In this document: positions 1-5,240 of the stretch, piece after piece | Position numbering within the stretch: position 1 is the stretch's first letter | Layout of the letters: the number at the start of each line of letters is the position of its first letter | Source of the DNA: Chitinophagaceae bacterium UBA3430 | GTDB lineage: Bacteria > Bacteroidota > Bacteroidia > Chitinophagales > Chitinophagaceae | Direction of reading: 5' to 3' | Assembly (NCBI GenBank): GCA_002378975.1 | Contig: DFST01000031.1 | Location: forward strand, 1-6,130 | DNA: 6,130 nucleotides | Made by a program: the position numbers and the translations under genes | The notes under the pieces: generated by a model | What the model saw: only the letters and a program-made list of their open reading frames with translations | Databases searched by the model: none | Told to the model about the DNA's origin: nothing

Positions 1-1022
1 CGATCGCCTTGTTCCTGCTCGATGGGGGTTGAAGCAAAAACATGGCTTGATACGGTATTTGCGTCCGGCTCGGCAGCTTGTACGGCTCGATCAAAATCTT
101 GTTCGATTCGCCATTCGGCTTCCTGGCGAATCGCTTCTAATTCTGATTCCGTGATGCCGGCCTCAATCAGCTTACGATGCAGTTTACGAAACGGATCGTG
201 TGCATGGTGTTTCTCCAAATCGGTTTCATCTCGATAAAATTCTTTGCGCACGCCGCTGGTATGATGACCGAGCAAGGGAACGGCTGCGTGGACCAGGATC
301 GGCTTACGTTGTTGACGAACATACTGAACCGCTTCCTGCATTACCCGGTAGGAGGCTTCAAAATCACTTCCATCCACTTGTACCCGGTGCATCCCTTTGA
401 ATCCGCTGGCATATTCGAATGCATTCATGGCCCGTGATTCGGAAGCGGTGACGCTGATGCCCCATTGATTGTCTTGTACCAGATATAGAATCGGCAATTG
501 ATGCAGAACGGCAGTTTGCCAGGCCTCGCTCACTTCACCTTCGGTTACGCTGGCATCACCGAGCGAACAAACAACGACCGGAGAACCCTGAAGGACCGGT
601 CGGTTGGGATCTTGTTGTTCCCAATAGCGTAGTCCGTGTGCAATGCCCGTCGTCGGAATGACTTGCATACCGGTGGCACTGCTTTGATGGATGATGGTGG
701 GTTTATCGGAGCCTCGATAATTGGGATGTGCATAGTATTCGCGTCCGCCCGTGAAAATATCTTCTCCCTTGGCCAGTAGTTGCAGCATCAGCTCATGTGG
801 GGTGAACTCAAGTCCGAGCAGTAAGCTATCATCTCGATAATAGGGACTCACAAAATCGGCAGGAGTGAGTTGATAGGCGGTGGCAAGTTGAATGGCTTCG
901 TGCCCGCGGGCAGTAGCATGTACGTATTTGCAGATGGATCGATTGGCCTCATATTTCTCCGCCATGGCAGAGAGCAAGGCCATGTGTCGGTATGCACGTA
1001 AGAGAAGATCGTGTTCGAGCAT
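1..1022 (-). CDS. TPP-dependent 2-oxoacid dehydrogenase E1, alpha-type region (C-terminal end outside the window)
   Basis: The reading frame is open from an ATG at 1022 to the left edge, giving 340 visible codons. It matches the alpha half of the E1 component of branched-chain 2-oxoacid or pyruvate dehydrogenase complexes, which decarboxylates a 2-oxo acid on thiamine diphosphate and passes the acyl group to the E2 lipoyl domain. Visible motifs are RGHEA (residues 39-43), YYRDD (61-65), the TPP/Mg motif starting with GDAS (155-158) and closing with QDNQWGIS (183-190), and HHTSGVRKEFYR (253-264), which corresponds to the active-site phosphorylation loop. The motif has GDA and DN where classical alpha subunits have GDG and NN. 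Near the left edge the sequence becomes polar (STPIEQEQGD), as expected for a linker. Bacteroidota often fuse alpha and beta into one protein of about 650-690 residues, so a beta half may follow, but this is not visible. The ATG is the first in frame after the stop of the FAH gene, which lies 51 bp upstream. Substrate (branched-chain, pyruvate or other) cannot be decided here. Confidence 0.9.
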   Translation of the reverse strand, partial: MLEHDLLLRAYRHMALLSAMAEKYEANRSICKYVHATARGHEAIQLATAYQLTPADFVSPYYRDDSLLLGLEFTPHELMLQLLAKGEDIFTGGREYYAHPNYRGSDKPTIIHQSSATGMQVIPTTGIAHGLRYWEQQDPNRPVLQGSPVVVCSLGDASVTEGEVSEAWQTAVLHQLPILYLVQDNQWGISVTASESRAMNAFEYASGFKGMHRVQVDGSDFEASYRVMQEAVQYVRQQRKPILVHAAVPLLGHHTSGVRKEFYRDETDLEKHHAHDPFRKLHRKLIEAGITESELEAIRQEAEWRIEQDFDRAVQAAEPDANTVSSHVFASTPIEQEQGD

Positions 1023-1041
1023 GAGATGCGTTCGTTGCGGA

Positions 1042-1071
1042 CAAAAATACGTATTGAAACTGCGCCTACAC
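1042..1071 (-). promoter_or_regulatory. Possible Bacteroidota-type promoter for the E1 gene
   Basis: On the minus strand a perfect TAnnTTTG -7 element (TATTTTTG, 1049 to 1042) sits in the 51-bp gap between the FAH gene and E1. The -33 position 19 bp upstream reads GTG (1071-1069) rather than TTG, so that half is weak. Transcription would begin near 1038, leaving a leader of about 16 nt before the ATG at 1022. This would allow E1 expression independent of the upstream genes. It is a motif match only. Confidence 0.3.
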
Positions 1072-1073
1072 GA

Positions 1074-1685
1074 TTACTTGACCTCAAGTTTGAAGAGGGA
1101 GTCGGCGCCGATGAATCCTTCCAGTACATCACCGGGAAGTACTTCGCCTACGCCGGCGGGCGTGCCGGTAAAGATCAGGTCGCCGATGTTGATGGAGAAA
1201 TATTTAGAGACCTCCGCAATGATGCGTTGAAAGGAATGGATCATGAGGGAGGACTCACCTTTTTGAACGGTTTCACCGTCTTTGTTCAGGGAGAATTCAA
1301 TGGATTTTTGTCCGGCGAATTCAGTGATCGGCTTCCATTCCCCTAAAATGGCGGAATGATCCCAAGCCTTGGCCTTTTCCCAGGGCAGTCCTTTTGATTT
1401 GAGATCTTGTTGGATATCTCGAGCGGTAAAATCAATGCCGACGGTGATGGCATCAAAATAATTAGTCGCATGGCGTTCGGCGATGTATCGGCCGTTTTTG
1501 GATACCCGCAGCACGAGCTCACATTCATAATGGAGTTCGTTGGTGAATTCGGGGTAGTAGAAGGCCGTACCGTTGGGGAGCAGGGCAGATTTGGGTTTTA
1601 GGAAGATCACAGGCTCTTCGGGCACGTCATTGCCTAATTCAAGGGCATGTGCCACATAGTTTCGTCCAATACAGAAGATCTTCAT
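1074..1685 (-). CDS. Fumarylacetoacetate hydrolase family protein (FAHD1-like)
   Basis: A 203-residue single-domain protein of the FAH superfamily. Its size and the short N-terminal lead (MKIFCIGRNYVAHA) are those of FAHD1/YcgM-type enzymes, not of the larger tyrosine-degradation FAH. Family members are metal-dependent cytoplasmic C-C bond hydrolases or decarboxylases acting on acylpyruvates or oxaloacetate. The metal ligands are visible as E54 and E56 in HYECEL and D85 in GIDFTARD. The family signatures KGLPWEKAKAWD (98-109) and TGTPAGVG (173-180) are also present. The ATG at 1685 is well placed because the GRNY motif normally lies within the first ten residues. It is downstream of pth (42-bp gap) and upstream of E1 (51-bp gap) on the same strand, so co-transcription is plausible. 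The exact substrate cannot be assigned; acylpyruvase or oxaloacetate decarboxylase activity is the best family-based guess. Confidence 0.93.
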   Translation of the reverse strand: MKIFCIGRNYVAHALELGNDVPEEPVIFLKPKSALLPNGTAFYYPEFTNELHYECELVLRVSKNGRYIAERHATNYFDAITVGIDFTARDIQQDLKSKGLPWEKAKAWDHSAILGEWKPITEFAGQKSIEFSLNKDGETVQKGESSLMIHSFQRIIAEVSKYFSINIGDLIFTGTPAGVGEVLPGDVLEGFIGADSLFKLEVK

Positions 1686-1727
1686 GCAGGGTTTAGGGAA
1701 TGAACCCGAAATTAGGGAAATCGGCGG

Positions 1728-2306
1728 TTAGGCAGTGCTGTAACGTTGATTGTTCAATTGGCTCATGATGGGTCCAAAGCCTTGTTGGAATACCTGTTCA
1801 ATGACGGCAACCGAGGCTTCGATCTTGATCTGTACGGTTGGTTCTTCTTCTTTTCGCCACTTGCTTAAAACAAAATCGGCCTGCATCCCTTTGGGGAAAT
1901 CGCAGCCGATCCCAAAACGAAGCCGTGCATATTGTGTGGTGCCGAGAGAGTCTTGCAGCGATCGAAGTCCATTGTGCCCTGCGTCACTACCTGCAGAACG
2001 CAGTCGCAGTTGATCGAGGGGAAGTGCCAGATCATCGACGATCACCAAGATCTGCTCAACCGGGATGTTCTCTTTCTCCATCCAATATTTCACGGCTTTG
2101 CCGCTTAGATTCATGTAGGTCGTGGGGCAGATACAGATGTATTGTTTCCCTTTCCATTTGATCTCGGAGACAAAGGCCAGTCGATCGGTACGGAAACTAC
2201 CGCCGTGTTTCTGCACGAAGGCGTTCACGACATCAAAGCCGATGTTGTGCCGGGTGTGTGCGTATTCATTGCCCACGTTGCCAAGTCCGACGATCAGGTA
2301 TTTCAT
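1728..2306 (-). CDS. pth: Peptidyl-tRNA hydrolase
   Basis: A 192-residue protein of full length for bacterial Pth. It releases the peptide from peptidyl-tRNAs that drop off ribosomes and so recycles tRNA in the cytoplasm. The start MKYLIVGLGNVGNEYAHTRH is the canonical N-terminus. It carries N10 and the catalytic H20. Further active-site residues are N66 in PTTYMNLSG, D91 in VDDLALP (equivalent to D93 in E. coli) and N112 in GHNGLRS. FGIGCDFPKGMQADFVLSKW (131-150) is the usual region preceding the C-terminal lid. The last residues, about 180-192, are a polar tail. It lies downstream of rplY but separated from it by an intrinsic terminator, so it needs read-through or a promoter of its own; I see no convincing promoter in the short gap. 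The gene order prs-rplY-pth is also found in Bacillus subtilis (prs-ctc-spoVC). Confidence 0.97.
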   Translation of the reverse strand: MKYLIVGLGNVGNEYAHTRHNIGFDVVNAFVQKHGGSFRTDRLAFVSEIKWKGKQYICICPTTYMNLSGKAVKYWMEKENIPVEQILVIVDDLALPLDQLRLRSAGSDAGHNGLRSLQDSLGTTQYARLRFGIGCDFPKGMQADFVLSKWRKEEEPTVQIKIEASVAVIEQVFQQGFGPIMSQLNNQRYSTA

Positions 2307-2331
2307 GAGGGATCAAGTTACTCCATTGGTA

Positions 2332-2360
2332 TAAAAAAACCCGCATCCGGAGATGCGGGT
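2332..2360 (-). terminator. Rho-independent terminator after rplY
   Basis: On the minus strand the arms ACCCGCATC (2360-2352) and GATGCGGGT (2347-2339) pair perfectly over 9 bp around the tetraloop TCCG. The descending arm runs straight into a T tract of seven (2339-2333, the first T shared with the stem). This is a strong intrinsic terminator. It lies 22 bp after the rplY stop codon and ends about 25 bp before the pth start, so it should end most prs-rplY transcripts and lower or uncouple pth expression. On the plus strand there is no T tract, so it acts in one direction. Confidence 0.88.
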
Positions 2361-2381
2361 CGTATACCGGATTGAAACGGT

Positions 2382-2969
2382 TTATTTTTTGGCACCTGCA
2401 GGAGCAGCGGCTTCCTCTTGCTTCAGCTGGCGGGTCATGACGACGGAGGCCATGGGGATGCGGGGGGAGTTTAGGATTTCGTAGTGGTCTTCCTTTACAT
2501 CTTCCACGCGGATGTTCTCGTTGAGTCCGAGGTTGTCGATGGGTACATCGATCTTCTCTTTCAGGTGTTTGGGGAAGGTCTTTACCTTGAGGGTTTTCAT
2601 CTTGGTAACGAGCTTACCGCCGTCTTTTACGCCCTTGGATGCCCCGGTGAAATGCACCGGAATGTCGGCAACCACTTTTTTGTCTTCTACGAGTTCCAGC
2701 AAATCGATGTGGATGAGTTTGTCACTCACCTTGTCGAATTGCAGGTCTTTCATGATGGTGCGGTACATCTTCCCGTCGATTTTTACTTCGGCGATTTGGA
2801 AGTTCGGTGTGTAAACCAGCTTTTTGAAAGCTGCAGCAGGCGCATAGAAACTAATCTCTTGCGCACCCCCGTAAATTACACCGGGCACCATGTCCTGAGA
2901 GCGGATTTGACGGGTGGCTGATTTGCCAAAGCCGGTCCTCAGTTGTCCTTCGATTGTAATTGTGTTCAT
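2382..2969 (-). CDS. rplY: 50S ribosomal protein L25, long Ctc/TL5 form
   Basis: A 195-residue protein of the L25/Ctc family, which binds 5S rRNA in the central protuberance of the large subunit. The length shows the two-domain form: an N-terminal 5S-binding beta-barrel (about 1-92) and a C-terminal Ctc/TL5 domain (about 95-185), rather than the roughly 94-residue E. coli form. Visible hallmarks are GFGKSATRQIR (13-23), VPGVIYGG (28-35), the KLIHIDLLEL strand (84-93), the GVKDGGKL segment (113-120) and a low-complexity AAAPAGAKK tail (187-195). It starts 18 bp after the prs stop codon, which implies an operon with prs, and is followed by a strong terminator. In B. subtilis the homologue ctc is a general-stress gene; nothing in this sequence shows such control here. 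Confidence 0.96.
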   Translation of the reverse strand: MNTITIEGQLRTGFGKSATRQIRSQDMVPGVIYGGAQEISFYAPAAAFKKLVYTPNFQIAEVKIDGKMYRTIMKDLQFDKVSDKLIHIDLLELVEDKKVVADIPVHFTGASKGVKDGGKLVTKMKTLKVKTFPKHLKEKIDVPIDNLGLNENIRVEDVKEDHYEILNSPRIPMASVVMTRQLKQEEAAAPAGAKK

Positions 2970-2987
2970 GGTATCTGAGTTAAAAAT

Positions 2988-3935
2988 TTACTTGTTTCGT
3001 CGCTGCGAGTGAATGAAGAGACTGGTGATGCTCTTGTTTTCAAACGCATTTCGGATGGTTACGGCGAACAGTTCAGCGACGGAGAGTACCTTGATTTTGG
3101 GACTCTGGTTTCGGAGCGGGATCGTATCGCAGACCACCAGCTCTTCCAATACACTGTTTTCAATGTTCTCGTAAGCCTTGCCGCTGAGTACCGGATGGGT
3201 GATCAGCGCCCTGACCGAGCGGGCTCCCTTTTCTTTCAGCATCCCGGCACTTTTTGCCAGGGTGCCGCCGGTGTCGCAGATGTCGTCGATGATAACTACA
3301 TCTCGGTCCGTTACATCACCAATGACCACCATGCTGGCGATCTCGTTGGCCCGTTTCCGGTGTTTATCGCAGATGACCATTTCGGCATTGAAATAGCTGG
3401 CGATCTCCCGGATTCGGTTGGTAGCCCCCACGTCGGGGGCGGCAAAGGTAAGGTTTTCCAGTGTCAGATTCTCCAGATAGGGGATGAAAACAGCGTGGCT
3501 GTCGAGGTGGTCAACGGGGATGTCGAAATACCCCTGGATCTGGGGGGCATGGAGGTCCATGGTGATGATCCGGTCGGCCCCGGCTGCCACCAACATATTG
3601 GCGATCAGCTTGCTACCGATGGCCACCCGGGGGCGGTCCTTTCGGTCCTGTCGCGCATACCCATAATAAGGGATCACGGCAACCACCTTATACGCCGAAG
3701 CCCGACGGGCAGCGTCGATCATCAAGAGCAACTCCATCAGATTCTCAACCGGGGAAAACGTGCTTTGTACGAGGAAAACATAGTCGCCCCGAACACTTTC
3801 CAGAAAGACTGGACAAATCTCGCCATCGCTGAAGCGCTGGATATTGACCTGACCAAGTTGTGTGCCATAAGCATGGCAAATCTGTTGCGCCAGCTCCTGA
3901 GATCCGGTGCCGGCGAATATTTTGGCTTTGTGCAT
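2988..3935 (-). CDS. prs: Ribose-phosphate pyrophosphokinase (PRPP synthetase)
   Basis: A 315-residue protein, the same length as E. coli Prs. It makes 5-phosphoribosyl 1-diphosphate from ribose 5-phosphate and ATP, feeding purine, pyrimidine, histidine, tryptophan and NAD synthesis. Class I features are all visible: QRFSDGE (33-39), RQDRKDRPRVAI (95-106) at the ATP site, the catalytic-site H129 in TMDLHAPQIQGYF, the flexible-loop KHRKR (191-195) and the PRPP-binding VVIIDDICDTGGT (213-225). The 170s segment reads PDVGATNRIREIA, somewhat different from the PDVGG-R-A pattern common elsewhere. The ATG at 3935 fits the family, because AKIFAGTGSQELA begins at residue 4 as expected. It is the first gene of the minus-strand cluster, diverges from radC and precedes rplY by 18 bp. 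Confidence 0.98.
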   Translation of the reverse strand: MHKAKIFAGTGSQELAQQICHAYGTQLGQVNIQRFSDGEICPVFLESVRGDYVFLVQSTFSPVENLMELLLMIDAARRASAYKVVAVIPYYGYARQDRKDRPRVAIGSKLIANMLVAAGADRIITMDLHAPQIQGYFDIPVDHLDSHAVFIPYLENLTLENLTFAAPDVGATNRIREIASYFNAEMVICDKHRKRANEIASMVVIGDVTDRDVVIIDDICDTGGTLAKSAGMLKEKGARSVRALITHPVLSGKAYENIENSVLEELVVCDTIPLRNQSPKIKVLSVAELFAVTIRNAFENKSITSLFIHSQRRNK

Positions 3936-3955
3936 GTGTTGGGGGAATTGTGCAG

Positions 3956-3987
3956 CGAAGATAGGCCATGCGGATAGTCGCCCCCAA
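3956..3987 (-). promoter_or_regulatory. Candidate prs promoter (Bacteroidota -33/-7 type)
   Basis: Reading the minus strand, TTG (3987-3985) is followed after exactly 21 bp by TATCTTCG (3963-3956), seven of eight matches to TAnnTTTG. This is the spacing and arrangement of the Bacteroidota housekeeping promoter. Transcription would start near 3952, giving a leader of about 17 nt before the prs ATG at 3935. The position in the divergent prs-radC gap supports it; no experiment does. Confidence 0.45.
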
Positions 3988-4043
3988 CCTCTTTGGGGTA
4001 GAATGGAAAACTCGCATGGAGTTGTGCATAACGATTGGTGGTA

Positions 4044-4075
4044 TTGACCGAGGGGGTGCTTTTCCTGTATCCTTG
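4044..4075 (+). promoter_or_regulatory. Candidate radC promoter (Bacteroidota -33/-7 type)
   Basis: TTG at 4044-4046 is followed after 21 bp by TATCCTTG (4068-4075), seven of eight matches to TAnnTTTG. If the last G is about -4, transcription starts at or next to the ATG at 4079, so radC mRNA would be nearly leaderless. This also argues against the longer in-frame start at 3968, which would lie upstream of the promoter. It is motif evidence only. Confidence 0.42.
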
Positions 4076-4078
4076 AAG

Positions 4079-4714
4079 ATGATTACAACTAGACCATCGG
4101 CCGATTTTAGCATCGGGGAGCAAACCCCCACCCTGGAGTTATTGGGGCAATTATTAGGCGGGGAGAAATTGGCCGGACAGATCTGGGATCAGGTGGATGG
4201 GGATCTCTGGCGTTTGGCGGGTATGGATCCAGAGGAACTATTGGGTGTACGTGGGATGGGAACGGAGAAGGCGGGGCGGTTGCTGGCTAGTTGGGAATTG
4301 GGGCGCCGGTTGTCGTTGTGCAATGCAAGGAGACCGGATCGGGTGCTGAATTCCTCGGCCGAGGCGGCGCATTTTCTACAGCCGCAGATCGCGCATTTGG
4401 ACCACGAGGTTTTTTGTGTATTGTATTTGAATCGGGCCCTGCGGTTGATTCGGATGGAACGGATCAGTCAGGGGGGCATTACAGGCACCGTAGCCGATCC
4501 TCGGATCATATTTCGGAAAGCCCTGGCGCTTCGGTCGGTCAGCTTGATTCTGGCACACAATCATCCATCCGGCTCCTTGTATCCGAGTGTATCGGACCGG
4601 GAACTCACGAGTAAGATCTGTCAGGCGGCGGAGTTTCTGGACATGACGGTGAACGATCACCTCATCGTGAGCCGGGATGGGTATTACAGTTTTGCGGATG
4701 AAGGACTCCTTTAG
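4079..4714 (+). CDS. radC: RadC family JAB1/MPN-domain protein
   Basis: From ATG 4079 this is a 211-residue RadC (UPF0758) protein. An N-terminal helix-hairpin-helix region is seen in LLGVRGMGTEKAGRLL (54-69). A C-terminal JAMM/MPN metalloprotease-like domain runs from about 91 to 211. Its metal-site residues are intact: E110 in DHEVFCVLYLN, then H160, H162, S170 and D173 in HNHPSGSLYPSVSD. Despite its name, a role in DNA repair is not established, and the biochemical function is unknown. The frame stays open to an ATG at 3968 (248 residues), but the extra residues (VEWKTRMELCITIGG and others) do not resemble RadC, and a candidate promoter lies inside them, so 4079 is preferred. Even so, the usual N-terminal REKLL and LSDAELLAILL segments are not recognisable. 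It diverges from prs, and its stop codon touches the left repeat array of the downstream gene. GC is high (about 59% over 4201-4380 by hand count). Confidence 0.92.
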   Translation: MITTRPSADFSIGEQTPTLELLGQLLGGEKLAGQIWDQVDGDLWRLAGMDPEELLGVRGMGTEKAGRLLASWELGRRLSLCNARRPDRVLNSSAEAAHFLQPQIAHLDHEVFCVLYLNRALRLIRMERISQGGITGTVADPRIIFRKALALRSVSLILAHNHPSGSLYPSVSDRELTSKICQAAEFLDMTVNDHLIVSRDGYYSFADEGLL

Positions 4715-4744
4715 TTCAGCGTTCAGTGTTCAGCGTTCAGCGTT
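4714..4744 (+). repeat. Left heptamer array, four GTTCAGY units
   Basis: Four head-to-tail heptamers start at 4714, 4721, 4728 and 4735: GTTCAGC, GTTCAGT, GTTCAGC, GTTCAGC. A partial fifth GTT is at 4742-4744. The first base is the final G of the radC TAG codon. The array is the approximate inverted complement of the one at 5186-5216. Confidence 0.93.
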
Positions 4745-4775
4745 GGTTAATAGTCATACGTCAATTTGAAGAAAT

Positions 4776-5174
4776 ATGGCAACGATAAATGGAGTAGAGG
4801 ATTTGAAAGTTTGGGTTCGGGCGAGAGAGTTGGCTGCTTTGGTATTCAAGCTTTCGAAATTGAAGGCGTTTTCATCTGATTGGGAGTTGCGATCGCAGAT
4901 AAACGCGGCAGCCGGTTCGGTAATGGATAATATTGCGGAAGGTTTTGGCCGTAGAGGAAATCGAGAGTTCATTAGTTTTCTATCTATAGCCAGCGGCTCA
5001 CTGGCAGAGGTTCGTTCCCAAATTCTTCGAGCAAACGATCGAGCTTACATCTCTTCCGTAAGTCTGGAAGAGACACTTGAACTAATAAACTTGATAAGCA
5101 AGATGATTTCAGGACTGATCAGATACTTGAAGCAAACCGATCAGCGAGGTCAGAAATTCAACACTCAGAACTAA
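4776..5174 (+). CDS. Four-helix-bundle protein (23S rRNA intervening-sequence protein family)
   Basis: A 132-residue mostly helical protein of the TIGR02436 / S23-IVP family. Hallmarks are the opening VEDLKVWVRARELA (7-20), the central LRSQINAAAGSVMDNIAEGF (38-57) with the diagnostic NIAEGFGR (52-59), and FISFLSIASGSLAEVRSQI (65-83) as the third helix. A fourth helix spans about 97-119. Family members form a pentameric four-helix bundle in known structures; they occur inside 23S rRNA intervening sequences, as the Avd accessory protein of diversity-generating retroelements, and as stand-alone genes of unknown role. No reverse transcriptase or variable repeat is present, so an Avd role is unlikely here. 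The tail from about residue 120 is polar and may be partly repeat-derived. GC is about 44% (4801-5160), below neighbouring radC. The start at 4776 has an A-rich rather than Shine-Dalgarno leader. Confidence 0.92.
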   Translation: MATINGVEDLKVWVRARELAALVFKLSKLKAFSSDWELRSQINAAAGSVMDNIAEGFGRRGNREFISFLSIASGSLAEVRSQILRANDRAYISSVSLEETLELINLISKMISGLIRYLKQTDQRGQKFNTQN

Positions 5175-5185
5175 AGACCAGAAAC

Positions 5186-5216
5186 AACGCTGAACCCTAA
5201 ACGCTGAACTCTGAAC
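5186..5216 (-). repeat. Right heptamer array, inverted relative to the left one
   Basis: On the plus strand the units are GCTGAAC (5189), CCTAAAC (5196), GCTGAAC (5203) and TCTGAAC (5210), preceded by AAC at 5186-5188. On the minus strand these read as GTTCAG-type heptamers like those at 4714-4744, again four units. The second unit has two changes and the last has one. It sits 11 bp after the stop codon of the four-helix-bundle gene. Confidence 0.9.
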
Positions 5217-5217
5217 T

Positions 5218-5240
5218 CGGCTCAGGCTACGCCTGAGCCG
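5218..5240. terminator. Perfect 10-bp hairpin between convergent genes, terminator-like
   Basis: The arms CGGCTCAGGC (5218-5227) and GCCTGAGCCG (5231-5240) pair perfectly around the 3-nt loop TAC. The DUF3467 stop codon (5229-5227) lies at the loop. The position between convergent genes fits a terminator, possibly acting both ways. However, neither strand has a T tract after the stem, so classical intrinsic termination is not shown. It could instead be an mRNA 3'-end stabiliser or an insertion-target hairpin, since the right heptamer array ends one base away. Confidence 0.4.

Larger units (their letters stand above)
4714..5216 (+). mobile_element. Putative inserted module: four-helix-bundle gene with inverted heptamer-array ends
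   Basis: The four-helix-bundle gene is bracketed by two four-unit heptamer arrays in opposite orientation. Comparing the left 31 bases with the reverse complement of the right 31 gives 27 identities. Of the remaining four positions, one would be a G-U pair in RNA. The whole segment is about 503 bp, lies between the stop codons of convergent radC and the DUF3467 gene, and its gene is lower in GC than radC. No transposase is encoded, and no target-site duplication is visible at the outer edges. 23S rRNA intervening sequences carrying related genes also have complementary ends. Mobility is inferred, not shown. Confidence 0.4.

Noticed and set aside
848..1132. Minus-strand 94-codon open frame at the E1/FAH junction
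   Set aside because: It is out of frame with both genes, whose conserved N- and C-terminal residues are explained by the other frames.
1686..1727. Promoter for the FAH gene (TAATTTCG at 1714-1707, minus strand)
   Set aside because: The -7 match is seven of eight but no TTG lies at a suitable distance upstream.
2484..2921. Plus-strand 145-codon open frame opposite rplY
   Set aside because: It is antisense to a complete L25/Ctc gene and has no recognisable motifs.
3009..3977. A 322-codon open frame on the plus strand covering nearly all of prs
   Set aside because: It is antisense to an intact, well-conserved prs, shows no family features, and has the low-complexity look of a codon-bias shadow.
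3968..4078. Longer in-frame start for RadC at 3968
   Set aside because: The added 37 residues do not resemble RadC, lie over a candidate promoter and nearly reach the prs start region; 4079 is a better start.
3737..4131. Two overlapping minus-strand frames of 128 codons spanning the prs start and the radC 5' region
   Set aside because: They overlap prs in other frames and the divergent promoter region, and the translations show no conserved features.
4743..4768. Possible promoter for the four-helix-bundle gene (TTG at 4743, TCAATTTG at 4761-4768)
   Set aside because: The spacer is only 15 bp and the -7 element lacks the conserved A, so it is too weak to list as a feature.
4714..5216. CRISPR array or diversity-generating retroelement
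   Set aside because: The repeats are 7-bp tandem units without spacers, and there is no reverse transcriptase or variable/template repeat pair.
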